From the NCBI GenBank assembly GCA_964247055.1, contig OZ176053.1:9114001-9178000 (forward strand): a stretch of DNA of 64,000 nt, written 5' to 3'. The notes below the pieces were generated by a model that saw nothing but the letters and a program-made list of their open reading frames with translations, was not told the DNA's origin and searched no databases. Position numbers and translations under genes: made by a program. The number at the start of each line of letters is the position of its first letter. Position 1 is the first letter of the stretch. Of this stretch, positions 13,601 through 28,600 are shown one piece after another. The DNA is from Paragordius varius (taxonomy: Eukaryota > Nematomorpha).

Positions 13601-16600
13601 TTATCAACCAATTTTAGGTGAGGGGAAACCGCGGGTCACACTTACTTCAGCTATTAGTTTGGTTAATTGGTAATAAATTTATATTCTGTTTGTGTTCATA
13701 TTTTTTCAAATAGTTTTAATTGAAATTTTAATTATTATAAAACTTTCCTCCCTTTGGTATCATAGGTATTGCTCAAGATTACCTTCAGATGCTTACACAA
13801 AACTATACCCAATTTGCAAAACTAAAGTTGTTGAAATTGTTCAAACTTATAATGGTATGGGCATATTATTGACTTAATGCATTTAAGAAAATCATAAATA
13901 TATTTTATGTATTAAACAGAAAAATGCGTTAAAACAGTATTTGTAAAAATTCTCTTAATGTTCTTATTGCGTAACATAAAGTTCATTTAGATCAGGAGTG
14001 TCAGCTTCGCGGTGAACTTTATTTATGCAAAGAACCCAGTGGGCCGCATTCAAAATATATAAGGGCTCTCTAATAAATATTTTTTAGATTTTAATATAAA
14101 ACATTAAAATGCGTACACAGTATAACTAGCTTATCAATCGATGGATTTATTGGAAAATTTATTTGGTAAATTAATATTTTGCCAGCATATTTTTAAAAAT
14201 TATGGATTTATAAATTTTTCGCGGGCTGTGTGTGGGACAACCCTGATTATCGATCCATAAATTTATTTATTTTCTAATTTGACTTTGTTGATATACAACA
14301 CAAAAGAATTTTATCTTTAAATTTATTTAAAGAGCAATGTAATAATTTGCTCTTTCTCTCACAACAAATTTCAAAAAAAATGGATAAGTAAAAAATTTTA
14401 TATTGTTTGCGTATAGATGGTGGTGTAGATAACAATGTTAAACTTACCAAATTTCAAACAACCCTTAAACTCCCTATCAATTCTGTGCTAAAAGCCCCAA
14501 TTATCGGTGAACCGATGGATTCTCCTAAATTGGCACAAATGGCTGCGGCTCTTAAAGCATGTGAATTATTGCACAAAGCCGGTAATATATAAACTCAATA
14601 TAATATCATAATAATCCGCTTTACATTTGATTGTCAATGGCTGGATTTTTTTGTGAACTAACAGCAGAGGGCACTCTTAGATGATTTGTAAAAACATCTA
14701 GTTCCCAATGATTTTGTTCACAAGGTCATGTAAAAAGTACAATTCTTGCCATAACTTTTTCACCATGTATTCGAAAGATTATGGTTAACATTAATTTTAA
14801 AGTCTAAACAGTGCTGCTACCACTATACCAGAAATGTATGCTAGAGCCCTTTTGTGGAACCTTTTTAGGCTTATACACTGACATCTTTTGTTTATTTTAT
14901 GTTTTTTGTTACTAAAGTTCACTTGTATTAACCAATAGGCAAATCAACGAATCTGACCACATTTATCTAATACTAATCTGATTATTGGAAATAATGTATA
15001 TATATCCGATTAAATATTTAGGTGAATTAAATGACCATCTCCTACCACTCAACAAGGATGCCTATGTTGTCGAACGTGAAGAATTACAGGAATTGGTGAA
15101 AAGTGGTAGTCCTTTACCCGGAACTACGAAACGCAAGCAATTATATCACAAGAGGGTGCGAGATGATCAACTTTAATTTTTACATTTATATATTTTAGTA
15201 TTTATTTAATTAATTTTGATGATTTCATGTGCATTTATATGCATTAGCAATATTTTAAATTATCCTCCAAATAAATTTAATATATTTTTTATCTGTGCTT
15301 AGCAAGGTACATGTAAACTTGTTAATATTTAAAAGATTAAAACTTGAATATATTTTCAAATTCCTGTATAGTTTTCACAAAGTTTGCAAAATGCTATGCC
15401 AATACCAAATGAGCCTTGTTACATGTATGAAATTCAAATGAACCTTAATCATCCAACTCCACAAATACTTAATACCCATGGTCGTAGGTTGTATCGACCA
15501 GAAAAATATTCTAAAAATTTGGCAATATTAACTAAAAATCCACTATCCACAGTAAAAATAAAAATTGATTTAATTTATTTTCTTCATTAATCACAAAATG
15601 AAGTTAACTCTTTAATATAATGACCTTTTATAAATGGGATCTATCATGATATACCACCTTATTAATAGATAACATTTTTTACGTATTTTTATGGAGGCTA
15701 TAAAAATTATCATAATTTTGTTTATGCTAGATACCTCAATTTCCTATTTATACACGGGCAGGAGAGGTTCATGTGAAAAAGTTTTTGTTATCTGATAAAT
15801 TAATACTCAAAGAATCTCAGATCGAAATGATAAAATCATTTCATCATTATATGATCAAAAATGTTTTGCGTTTGGACAGTAAAAATATGATGTTTGAAGC
15901 AGAAAACAGTCCTTACAATTTTCTAATAACGATTGTGGGTTAGTTTATTTTTTATAACTCGCCATTTTTTTATTATCAATTTTTATTTGTAATTTAACCT
16001 TGTATAATATAATCTTTTATCATTTCCAGATCGTACTACCAAGAATGATAACCACCACATTGATTACAAATTTATGGAATACGTTTTTGCTAAGGAAAAA
16101 GAACCCTTACCTGATCTTAGTAATCCGTCGAGACCCAAGTTTTTGTTTCAACAAAACGAGTAAGAAATTATCATACGTTAATTCATATAGCATTTCCGAC
16201 AATAATCTTACCTCAAATTTTCTACAAACTTTATAAAAAATTTACTTGTACCTTCTCACAAACCATTATAATTATTTAATACCATATAAAATTATATTTA
16301 TTAATACTTTGTTAAATATCTTTTATATTGTAAGTAAAAAAGGTTAATTTTTAATCATTTTTATATAACGGGTTGTGATGCGGTTTTTCCTGCTATGCCA
16401 ATCATAATAAAGAAAGCTAACTATAATTATTTTGACTAATTTAGCTTTATAGATGCCGTAGTGTCCCCATTGTATCGTCAATCCGATCGACCCATGTATT
16501 ATTTTGTGGCTGAAATTATGAAGGACATGACACCCAAAAGCGTTTTCCCAAAAAATAGTGTTATGCGTATGATGGATCGTGGCACATTGGATGACAAAAA

Positions 16601-19600
16601 AATTGTATAAATTATGATGGTGTATATATCATTAAGTGTGGTGCTATTTGTTGTTTTTTTTTCAACCTTTACTACACTATATTTAAAATACATACCTAAC
16701 ATTGTCATGCAGTATATACAACAACGAGATATATTGTTGGGCATAAAGTTATATTTTTCGCCTTTTCTTGTCATTAAACAGTAATGATACTCTTTTCCAT
16801 ATATGCTATATGCTATCTGGTAATATTTAATGGATTGATAGATAGATTGCTGTTGTCAAGGGGTCCCTTGGCATCCCGTCGTAACGGGGTTTAGGTGTTT
16901 GATCATTGCATTGAAGGATTTTTATTTAACCTGTAGGTTTGGGTAATATTTTTGTCCCATGTTTTTGCTGGACGACCAACTCTGTTGTTTGTTTGGCTTT
17001 AATGAAAAGCAGAATTTATTTTTGCTAATACTGTAATTGACACTTGATTTATTATCTCATTGTATAAGAGTACATCCTTATTTAATTTTTTGCTATCATA
17101 CATTTTTTAATTAAACGATATCTAATGCTATAAGAAGGGAAGCAAAACATAAAAATATTACTAAATAAAAAAGGATATAAAAATATACCAAACGATATAA
17201 TATATACTCAAAATCTTTTAAGGCAATCACTCGTTTTTAATAAAAATTTCAAATACTAATAATAGGAAATCGCTGAGAACGGTGATGCAGAAAATGAATC
17301 GGGCCAACTCACGGAATCAAATGAGACAACATTTCTCAATTACTATTTTAATCGTTATGGCATTCAACTTACAAACGATACACAAAATCTACTAGATGTA
17401 GACCATACAGTTGGCAGACTGAATTTGTTAGCACCAAGATTCATGACCAAGTATTAGAGAGACCTTTTCTTAGCATTCCCATTTTTCTGGACCGGTTTTT
17501 GACCTGTTAAATAATAATTTATGATTAGAGAATATATTAATATCACAATCGGCAACATATGTTGGAACTAAACAAAAAATTCATTTTATAGTTTTTACAT
17601 TAAAGTGGAATATTGCGTTAAATGAAGGCGTGAGGATATGGTAGGTAGGGCGCAGGACTACACTACCTGCCAGAGTTCAAATCCCGAAACTACGCAATTT
17701 TATCATCATCATTGTCCGCCCTGGGTAGGCGTGTGCTAAAGCCTTCATATGTCCGGATAAAATTTAGTCCTTACCCCTTAATATAAAAAAGGAAAAAAGA
17801 GACTCTAAACTATATTTTTTTAATTATGTTATCAACGTCTGTTAAAAAGTCGGTTATCTGGTCATGAATGCATCCCTCACCGGTCACCACAAATTTCCAT
17901 AATTTTTGTATTTAATAAAGAATTCTTAAATATAATAAAAAAATAAACTTATCAAGGATTGGCGGATTTTCATGGGACCTCTTATAGCTAAGAGATTTTT
18001 TATAATGCTAAATATATGTATACATCTAAAAAATAATTATATAATATTTTGGCATTACAAGTTGGTATTATCTTCAAATAAATGATGAGAATTCGATAAG
18101 GAATTATAGATACACTTATGTGTGGCAAATTGATCAAGACTATATATCCATTGTTATCAATATTATATCATATTGATAGAAATTACGAACACCAAATATG
18201 AACATCTTATTTTACTTAATTCGCATCAATTCATATATTGAAAAAGGGATACCTATACATGTATTGCCGGAATATTATAAAATGATTTTTTGCGATTGTA
18301 CCTATTTATACATTATTACATTAGTCGAAAATTTCTTATTTCTTCATGATTAAATGTTTGATAGGCAAGGTACCTTTTTGCCCGCATCCTCGGACAAAAC
18401 TAAACGATCGAAGCGAGATGATATAAACCAAAAACAAATTTTGGTGCCTGAATTGTGTAGAATCCATCCGTTTCCTACACCTTTGTGGCACAAAACTGTA
18501 TGCATTCCTGCTATTGTTCATCGTATAAATTATCTGCTGATATGCGATGAAATTCGTCAAAAATTGGCAAATAATGCCCTTCTGGGTAAACTAATACGAT
18601 ATTGACCACTTGATTATATATTACAAAACGCAGCTGTTTTTGGTTTCGGTTCTATTTTTAGTGAAAAATATTTTATTTTTATATCTAAGTAAGTAGTCAA
18701 AAATAACTTACTATCGGGAAAATATGCCATACTATTTTTTTAAGAAAAACTAACTAATTTATTTGTGCCTAAATTAAAATACAATATCTCTCATATAAAT
18801 TATTTTACTTCAACCATAAATTAAACGCAAATCTTTTTAAAAACATTTAAAAAATTAAATACAACTCCTGTAATAAACGTAAACCATTTAATACTCTATC
18901 ATGATACATTATCTGATCAATGATTTATATATAGCATATAGTTAGTATATAAATTTTAACAAATTTAAAATACGGTATATCTTGGCCAATTTTACCCGCC
19001 AATGATCCATTAAAAATTTAAAAAATGTGAATTTTACATCAAAAATCCGTTAAAATATAACAAGAATAATTTATATATTTCATATATTTGTCATTATGAG
19101 ATAGTTAATTCTTTTTCTGTTATATAATTAATTTTACCCCCTTTTGCACCATGTCATAAAGGAGCGTTAGAATTTCATACTTTATTTTAAAAACATAACT
19201 TATGTGTCATTATAGGCCCGGCCGATTTAGATGAAGTTCGTGGTGACGAATTTCCCAAACTGGATTTTGGGTGGAAACGTTTGTGCGAAATATATCTTGC
19301 TGGCGAAATTACCCACAATGAGGAAATAAATGAGTTTAATGATGGTGAAGAAAATAATCAAGATGTTAAAAATGAAAATTTGGACTCTGAAGAAAGTATG
19401 TTACATTATAAGAAGTTGAATGTTACAATTATATCTGTTTCTTTTATGAATATTCATTATAAGCAGTTTAAAATCGTAAATAAATGTCTTTTTTATATAT
19501 TCAACTTTATTAGATGATGCTAAAGTATCAACCGATTTATTGGATCATATGGTAAGAGAAATAACATCGGTAAATGATTTGGACCAAAATGAAACCACAT

Positions 19601-22600
19601 ATGAGTATGCTAATGGAGATACAGTAAATCAGATTAAACAAGAAAAAATGGATATCAATAATGATGACGTACCCCTGCTTCATAAAACAAATAGCATGCA
19701 ACAGTTTGAGGCATATCCCACACAAATTGCTGTACATATTTGTTTATCCCATAACTTTTATTAAAAAAATTCATCAAATCTTCTTACCTTTTTATTTATT
19801 TTTCATTTTCGTTTCGAATTTCATACTTATACTATATTTATTATTAGTTTTTAATTTTGCTCATTATATATGCTTTATATAAATTTTATTTTTTGTCAGG
19901 AAAAAGCAGCACCCAAAGTTGTTCATGTTAAGCCTTATCAACCCTTTAATGATGAAAATGCATCTCAAATTGATATTGTCCAAGGTACTTTTTAATTATT
20001 TTACATATTTTATACCCATTCACTACCCCTATCTTTTACATGTATAAAATTTTTACTTATATAATAGAGCCCAAGCCAGATCCTGAAAAACTTGGGAACA
20101 AATTAGTAAATATTAACTTTCTTTACCCAACAAAAGCTATATATTACTATTTTTTTATTTAGGCTTCTATGTAATTATATTTTTATTATCAGGATGATGG
20201 AATCGTTAGAAAAAATGTCAATGACAATACTTTTAATAACGATCGATTAAGTGATGATCCAGTAATAGTTTGCATAAGTCCTTTACATTATAAAATTGTT
20301 TGCAATAAGGAAAATACCGGTTATAATAAAAAAGTCAATAGCTTTTGCAATATTAAAAATGATTTTGCAATAAAACAAGAGGCAAAAAACGAAGATTTTG
20401 AACAAAGTATTGTGAATAAATATGATCAGCATAATTTAAATGACTTAGAGGGTACGACAAATGATACTAGTTTAGATATTTCGTCTTATTTTAATGCACT
20501 CATGGATACTGATGAAAATAATAATGACTCTTGTTTTAAACAAAATAAACCAACAATTAATATATCTACTACACCAACGTCTTATGAGAGAAAGAAAGGA
20601 GAATGTATTCGTGATATAACTAACATGGTTTCCAATGATGGTAAGATTTCCTCCAATGATTTGTCAGATTCTTTTACTGTCAAATTACCAGAAAAGGATA
20701 TGAGTACTATTCATAACTATAAGATAAACGGAGATGCGCACGTAAAGCAATCCACACCTTACACCAAACATGCAAACAAGTCTTATCGACAATACTTGAC
20801 CGAAAAGGGTAATCGAGTAACCAATCATTTCAAAAGAGTTGGAAAAAGTTTTGATAATACACCACGGAAACGATTTTTAGGTTCATATATGGATTTAGAT
20901 TCGTATCTGTCATCATCTAAACCTTCATCCCTTTTGAGAAAAAAATATTTACAAAATCATCATCATTCTAATCGAAATGCCTTGCATAAAACAACGGCTA
21001 TTAAGAACGATTATAGTGATGGAAGGCGCCGTAATACGCATTCACCAAAGAGAAGTTTGCTTGGCCAGAGACCCTATTTTCCTGATAAATAAATCTTAAC
21101 TTTTCCTACATAAAAAATGTATTTCGAATTGATTTACTTTAATGTTTTATTATATACACCATACCGCAATAATACACATTTATGCAATTTTTTGGTAATA
21201 GCGTGTCCTCCGGCTTCATAAATGCTATCAATATTGTATTACCCCATTTCCAACATTTATTAAAACTTTAGAACGATATCACAAGTCTTCTCCTTTCTTC
21301 CTCTCATAACTCAATAGTATCGCCACTAGTTATAACCGTGAACTGAACACGTCCATACTCCATATATTATTTCGCTACACATTTTTTGTCATCCAAAATA
21401 AAATAATTCAATACTTTTACAAAAAAATTAAACCTTTTCCTTCTCTTAACAGTTCTATTAAACCGATAAATATGTTTTAGATTAAACAAAACTCCTTATC
21501 TGATACAACAAAAACATCAAAAACTAATGGTGATGTGAGTTATGATGAGTTAGAGAGGGGAAAAGCATTAAATAATAATCAATTACCCATTAAAAAAACT
21601 AATGCGTCTCGTACATTGATTGATTTTGATAAAATGACCACGTTCGATATTGATAGTTATTTGAAGTGGGAGGAAACGGATTACAAATATGTGAATGCTC
21701 AATTACAAACATCAGATGATGGTTATGTGCTCACTGATCAAATTGGTAAATATTTTTTTTATCAAATCACATATTTTTATTATATATTGTTTTACATTTC
21801 AATTCCAATATTCTACAAAAATTTTGTAAAAACGGTTTTATTATAAATTGTCATCAAACGGCCAGGAATTATTAGTTGCATAAAAATAAATTCAGTTATT
21901 AGTTTATTTTATAACAAAAATAATTTGTTAAAATATAATATGATGTAAATTAAGCCGTTTGAATTATAATATGTTAATCGAATGTTTAAAATTGTTAAAA
22001 GAGAGGTTCATGAGATAACTTATTGATACGATTAATATACGGATATTTAGTAGTTATGATTTTATATAGGGCAAAATTAGGCATACATCATATACCTATA
22101 GTTTTTTTTTAAACACTGTGAAACCATGTAGGACAATTTAACATAATATACTTTCTAAAAAATACATGAGGCAAGAAAGACCAAAAAATCCTAATTACCA
22201 ATTTATAAAGCCCATATAACCAATAATATGGCTGTTTATAGCACATTAAATATTTTGGATAATTTTTGCGGTGTACGTTGGAAGTCTTTATTATATCAAT
22301 CGATTCGATATGTAGAATTAAAAAGTTGACTTCCCATAAACCTCCGGTTAAATCACTGAAATTTGAAATTTTTAAAAAACCAAGATAAAGAATCACTAAA
22401 AACTCTGGTTTATGCAATGCATATTCAATTAAATTAAAATAGTTTTTTATTAATTAATATTTTGTAATAAATTTATTGTCAATATTCGGATATAAAAACT
22501 TTATAAAGGAGATAATTAAATGTTAAAAGTTTTTTGAGAATATAAAATGTATTTTATAATTATGTACAATTATTACCTTAAAAGTTAGGATGCAAATTAC

Positions 22601-25600
22601 CTCTAGGTTCTATAAAATATTATTTTAAAAGCGATACGTACGTATATTCTTTATTATGTAGATCACGCGTAGATACAAAATAATAGCTGATACCTATTCT
22701 ATTTTTATTGTGCGAAAAAATGCTATTTCTAATTTTGGCTATAAATAGTATTGTATTATTTAAACGCATATATCATTTCGATATATGTATTAAGGAGCTA
22801 TCGAAGCATAAGATTTACATATATAATATGTGCGGATCGTGTATAGAAATCAACATTATTGTTTTTAGTTATTTTTGAAAATTAGAACACAGCGTACAAA
22901 ATCACGGGCTGCAAAAAATATGATTAAATATCCGTTTGCACTTCAAGTTGGATCTTAAAATTTTTAAATTTTGATTAAATTATAATTTATGCATGTATTT
23001 TTTTATTTTATTATTTTTAACATAATTTTCTTTTATTATATATTTATTCATTTAAAAATTAAAATATTTATTTGAAAACCACTATTTTATTTCAAACTAA
23101 TTTTTATCCAATTTAAAAAATTTATTAACTTTATGTTTTTGATGAAAAATTGTATAATAACCCAGAAAACTTATATATTTTTTAATTGAAAGCTTATATA
23201 TATCCAAAATAATTTTTATTAATTAATAAGGATATACGGTTTCTTAATGATTAAAGGTTGATATCGATTTATAATTTATGTTATTATAGAAAATAGGTTA
23301 AAAACGATAAAAATAGATGAATAATTTATGATTTGATTGATAAAAGTTAAAAATAAAACAAAAAAATCAAAGGACCAACTTGAAGTGTACAAAGACACTC
23401 TTGAAGTGCAAATGGTATATATATATATATATTGATAGGAAATTTAGTGCTTTTTTGCGAGTAATTTGGAAAAGTAATTTACACTTGTGTTAAATGCTCC
23501 ATATCAAAAAATAGTAAAATTTGAGGAGGACATTTTGTTAAATAATATTTTTGGTGAAATGCTTCATTCCAAAATTCACTAAAATATATCATGAATTATA
23601 TATAAAAAGCAGAACAATAATTTTATTAAAATTTTTATTTTTAGATGCGGGCTTTAAAAGTTCCAAAGATTTTCTTTTGTCTAAAACGGGCAGGTTCTTT
23701 TAAATTAAACGGAAAAATACCGAGACAGTACGATAAAAATTATAAATATATGCTAAATTATCTTGACAAAAAATATATTTTTAGCAAAATTTTTTATTAA
23801 ACGTCATAACACTGTGCGCAAAAAAGGGGGGTAAAAAATAAACGAACATGAGTTTTATCTAGAATAATAAGAGATCCCTTGGAAAATGAGATCCCAAAAT
23901 TTAGGGGCAAAAAATCGCCCAAAAATGGAATTTTTTCATTTTTGACCAGAAGTAGCTTTTTGTCCATATTTTTAAAACTTATTGAGCTAAAACTTTTATA
24001 TATTATATAAAACCTATTATATCTTAAGAAAAATACATTAAATATTTTAAAGTATCAATTAATTTTTTAATTCTACAGAAATTCGTAAATTACATTGTCG
24101 AAATTGAAAAAATTATTTGTAAAAACTCCATTTATTGTTATTATTATTTAGGATTATGACTTGCATTAAACACAAAGAGTTGGTATGTTTAATAAAGACT
24201 ATGTAGCTTTTTAAGTCCCTCAAAAAATTTGTATTTTTTGGAATATTTTCGTTTTTTTATTTTATTTTCCTCATATCCTTCTTGTTTCATAACAACATAA
24301 AGGCGCAATTTTTAAATGCGAATACAGAAAAAACCAGCAAAACTCCAAAATTATGAAATTCCCATTACATTACTTTGGATAAATGTTTTATACACTATTT
24401 AATCCATAGATAATATTAATTAAAAACCTTTTGATATGCAGAAGGCATCGGAAATATAAATTTTGCTCATCAAATAGTTACCTGCTATACACTATATTTA
24501 TCTTATTAGGGAAAATTCTATCTGTAAAGAATAATATTAATGGCAGATTGAGTTTCACGTGTATTTTCTTCATATAATTTTAGTTACAAAATAGAATTAT
24601 TCTTGCACCAAAATTATTATGACATTTTTAAATAATCTACTTCCAGAAATCTATTGCTCAAATTCTATATTAAACATTAAATATCCCAAACATCGAACAA
24701 AGTCTAAAGATAAACCGCTTAGGATATGCAGGCCATATCCACCGGCATCCATGGGAACACCCCTTACAATACATGCTTAACTACACCGCTTCAACAAAAA
24801 TAATAGATACCGACCCTTTAAAGATTGGTCAAAAACGTTAAATGAAGATATGATGATTTGCAACTTAAACATTAATGATGCGCTCGATCGCACTTCTTGA
24901 AGAAAAAAAATACGACAAGCTTCAAATCTGAAGATATAACCCAACAACAACAGTTCAAATACATATAAGAATTTCCTTTTATTTATTAACAATGAATACA
25001 TTAGATTAGTCAGACATAAAATGATTCCAATAGTATTCACCAATCATGTGGATACTATTGGAACTATTATATTTTTTTCTATATGTTTTAGCGTTTGATG
25101 GAACCGTTCTCCACCCTGGTCTGTAGCCCTCCACCGGGGGAATTTATCCAGATGTTTATCCATAAGATCCAGTTTTATGGACATATTAGCACCTAAAAAT
25201 AAATATAACATTAAATGTTAAAGATAAGTTTTAAAAATCAAATATTTACCTAGGACTTTATAGGAGTCTACCACTTCGGCTCCTAGAGAGAGATAATTCA
25301 TAGATTTATAATTTCCTAAAAATTCTCTACTGAAAGTTCTAAAAGCATTAAATGCTCTTTTTTTCAGCAGGATTCATTAGGTTTTACAAGACCTCCGATT
25401 CAAATAGTCTTTCTATTTGAGGGCCTGTTAATTAACCTGCGGCCAATTTGGATGGATTGATTTTGAACATATTTAAATAAAAAATGTAGGCTGGTCCTCC
25501 CTTGTGCATATTAATTATATAAGTGCGGGCTAGCCCCAATTTAATATGTAAGGGAGGAATCATCATGTTATCCACATCAATCAATGGGATTCTGTCCAGG

Positions 25601-28600
25601 CTATAAGTACCTTGTGTATTTTAAATTAAAATATACCTATGACATCATCCGTTCTAGGTTGGTATAAATGGTTTGAATTATAATGGTTTGCCTTATCTCT
25701 GGATTTAAACAGGCAAAAAAGGCAGGCGTACGTAGGGTAACCGCCCTTCAAACCGCGGCATATGGATAAAACCTAAAAATTATTTAATGTCTCTTATAAT
25801 CAGCAATCAATGAGTAGTGATTGCGATTTTGACACTTTTCCAACATTTTTTATATAGATCATAGTTTTCTTTCTTCCCATATAGTTTAGCTTTATAGGCT
25901 AGGATAATGGGCGGTTATTTAGATTCCTTATTGAATAGTTCAATCCCTATCATCTGTATAGCTGATTGCCAATTTATCAATCAAAGCTAGCAGGACAATA
26001 CAATATGCTATATTGTTTTCACATTTATATACATCAAAATGGTTATTTCGTTGTCTGTATTGACTTTTTTTTCACATCAATATTCACTTTCATATTAATT
26101 ATTTTTTCTGTCAGTATTCCGGTTTGCCTAATACTTGGCAAAACTATGATCTATAGAAAAAATGTTGGAAAAGTGTCAAAATCGCAATCACTACTCATTG
26201 ATTGCTGATTATAAGAGACATTAAATAATTTTTAGGTTTTATCCATATGCCGCGGTTTGAAGGGCGGTTACCCTACGTACGCCTGCCTTTTTTGCCTGTT
26301 TAAATCCAGAGATAAGGCAAACCATTATAATTCAAACCATTTATACCAACCTAGAACGGATGATGTCATAGGTATATTTTAATTTAAAATACACAAGGTA
26401 CTTATAGCCTGGACAGAATCCCATTGATTGATGTGGATAACATGATGATTCCTCCCTTACATATTAAATTGGGGCTAGCCCGCACTTATATAATTAATAT
26501 GCACAAGGGAGGACCAGCCTACATTTTTTATTTAAATATGTTCAAAATCAATCCATCCAAATTGGCCGCAGGTTAATTAACAGGCCCTCAAATAGAAAGA
26601 CTATTTGAATCGGAGGTCTTGTAAAACCTAATGAATCCTGCTGAAAAAAAGAGCATTTAATGCTTTTAGAACTTTCAGTAGAGAATTTTTAGGAAATTAT
26701 AAATCTATGAATTATCTCTCTCTAGGAGCCGAAGTGGTAGACTCCTATAAAGTCCTAGGTAAATATTTGATTTTTAAAACTTATCTTTAACATTTAATGT
26801 TATATTTATTTTTAGGTGCTAATATGTCCATAAAACTGGATCTTATGGATAAACATCTGGATAAATTCCCCCGGTGGAGGGCTACAGACCAGGGTGGAGA
26901 ACGGTTCCATCAAACGCTAAAACATATAGAAAAAAATATAATAGTTCCAATAGTATCCACATGATTGGTGAATACTATTGGAATCATTTTATGTCTGACT
27001 AATCTAATGTATTCATTGTTAATAAATAAAAGGAAATTCTTATATGTATTTGAACTGTTGTTGTTGGGTTATATCTTCAGATTTGAAGCTTGTCGTATTT
27101 TTTTTCTTCAAGAAGTGCGATCGAGCGCATCATTAATGTTTAAGTTGCAAATCATCATATCTTCATTTAACGTTTTTGACCAATCTTTAAAGGGTCGGTA
27201 TCTATTATTTTTGTTGAAGCGGTGTAGTTAAGCATGTATTGTAAGGGGTGTTCCCATGGATGCCGGTGGATATGGCCTGCATATCCTAAGCGGTTTATCT
27301 TTAGACTTTGTTCGATGTTTGGGATATTTAATGTTTAATATAGAATTTGAGCAATAGATTTCTGGAAGTAGATTATTTAAAAATGTCATAATAATTTTGG
27401 TGCAAGAATAATTCTATTTTGTAACTAAAATTATATGAAGAAAATACACGTGAAACTCAATCTGCCATTAATATTATTCTTTACAGATAGAATTTTCCCT
27501 AATAAGATAAATATAGTGTATAGCAGGTAACTATTTGATGAGCAAAATTTATATTTCCGATGCCTTCTGCATATCAAAAGGTTTTTAATTAATATTATCT
27601 ATGGATTAAATAGTGTATAAAACATTTATCCAAAGTAATGTAATGGGAATTTCATAATTTTGGAGTTTTGCTGGTTTTTTCTGTATTCGCATTTAAAAAT
27701 TGCGCCTTTATGTTGTTATGAAACAAGAAGGATATGAGGAAAATAAAATAAAAAAACGAAAATATTCCAAAAAATACAAATTTTTTGAGGGACTTAAAAA
27801 GCTACATAGTCTTTATTAAACATACCAACTCTTTGTGTTTAATGCAAGTCATAATCCTAAATAATAATAACAATAAATGGAGTTTTTACAAATAATTTTT
27901 TCAATTTCGACAATGTAATTTACGAATTTCTGTGGAATTAAAAAATTAATTGATACTTTAAAATAATATTATGTATTTTTCTTAAGATATATTAGGTTTT
28001 ATATAATATATAAAAGTTTTATCGTGTTTGCTCCATAAGTTTTAAAAATATGGACAAAAATCTACTTCTAGTCAAAAATGAAAAAATGGAAGATTTCCAT
28101 TTTGGGGCGCTTTTTGCCCCTAAATTTTGAGAGTCTCATTTTTCAAGGGATTTCTTTTTCTAGATAAATCTCATGTTCGTGTATTTTTTTGTGCGCACTC
28201 TGTTAGTAACGGTATAAAAACGATTTAAGATATATTAACTTTTCTATAACCTCGGAATTTTTGATTTAAATTCTTCAAAAATATTATATAAATTATGTTT
28301 ATTTAAAAAAATCGCCTAAATTAGAAAGCAAAAAACCTTTAAATTAAAATTCTGGAGTAGTAGAAATGTTTACTATTATCGAATTGTATAGAAAGGGTGA
28401 TTTATAATATCTTAAGGCTTTTTATATACCTTTTCCATTATACCTTAAATAAGTACGTTTCATATAAAAATTTTTAAAAATTAATGTTTTAAAGAGTGCA
28501 TTTTTCCAAAAATATTTTTTTTATGTTTGAGCACATAATTAAAATTTTTATCCCGCTATCTGTGCATTTTTGTGTTTATTTCAAGAGAAATGCCGAACGA

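Larger units (their letters stand above)
23808..28200. mobile_element. 4.4-kb palindromic transposon in Dicer intron
   Basis: Two arms of about 2.06 kb (23808-25868 and 26140-28200) are inverted copies around a unique 271-bp spacer (25869-26139); mirrored positions sum to 52008. The ends read TA-acactgtgcgcaaaaaa on the left and the diverged mirror ending gtgcgcactctgt-TA on the right, resembling Tc1/mariner-type termini with TA duplication. The inner 1.7 kb of the arms looks almost identical, while the outer 300 bp is visibly diverged. Each arm carries the same gene relic (see the two pseudogenes). No DDE transposase was recognised, so the mobilising enzyme is unknown. Confidence 0.75.

Noticed and set aside
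17640-17690. Functional tRNA gene
   Set aside because: The boxes are present, but the acceptor stem does not pair and the T stem is imperfect; a SINE head fits better.
24777-25043. 88-residue hydrophobic frame (and its mirror at 26965-27231) as a membrane protein gene
   Set aside because: It starts only at a non-ATG codon, follows the relic gene's stop inside a transposon arm, and shows no known domain; the perfect duplication reflects arm identity.
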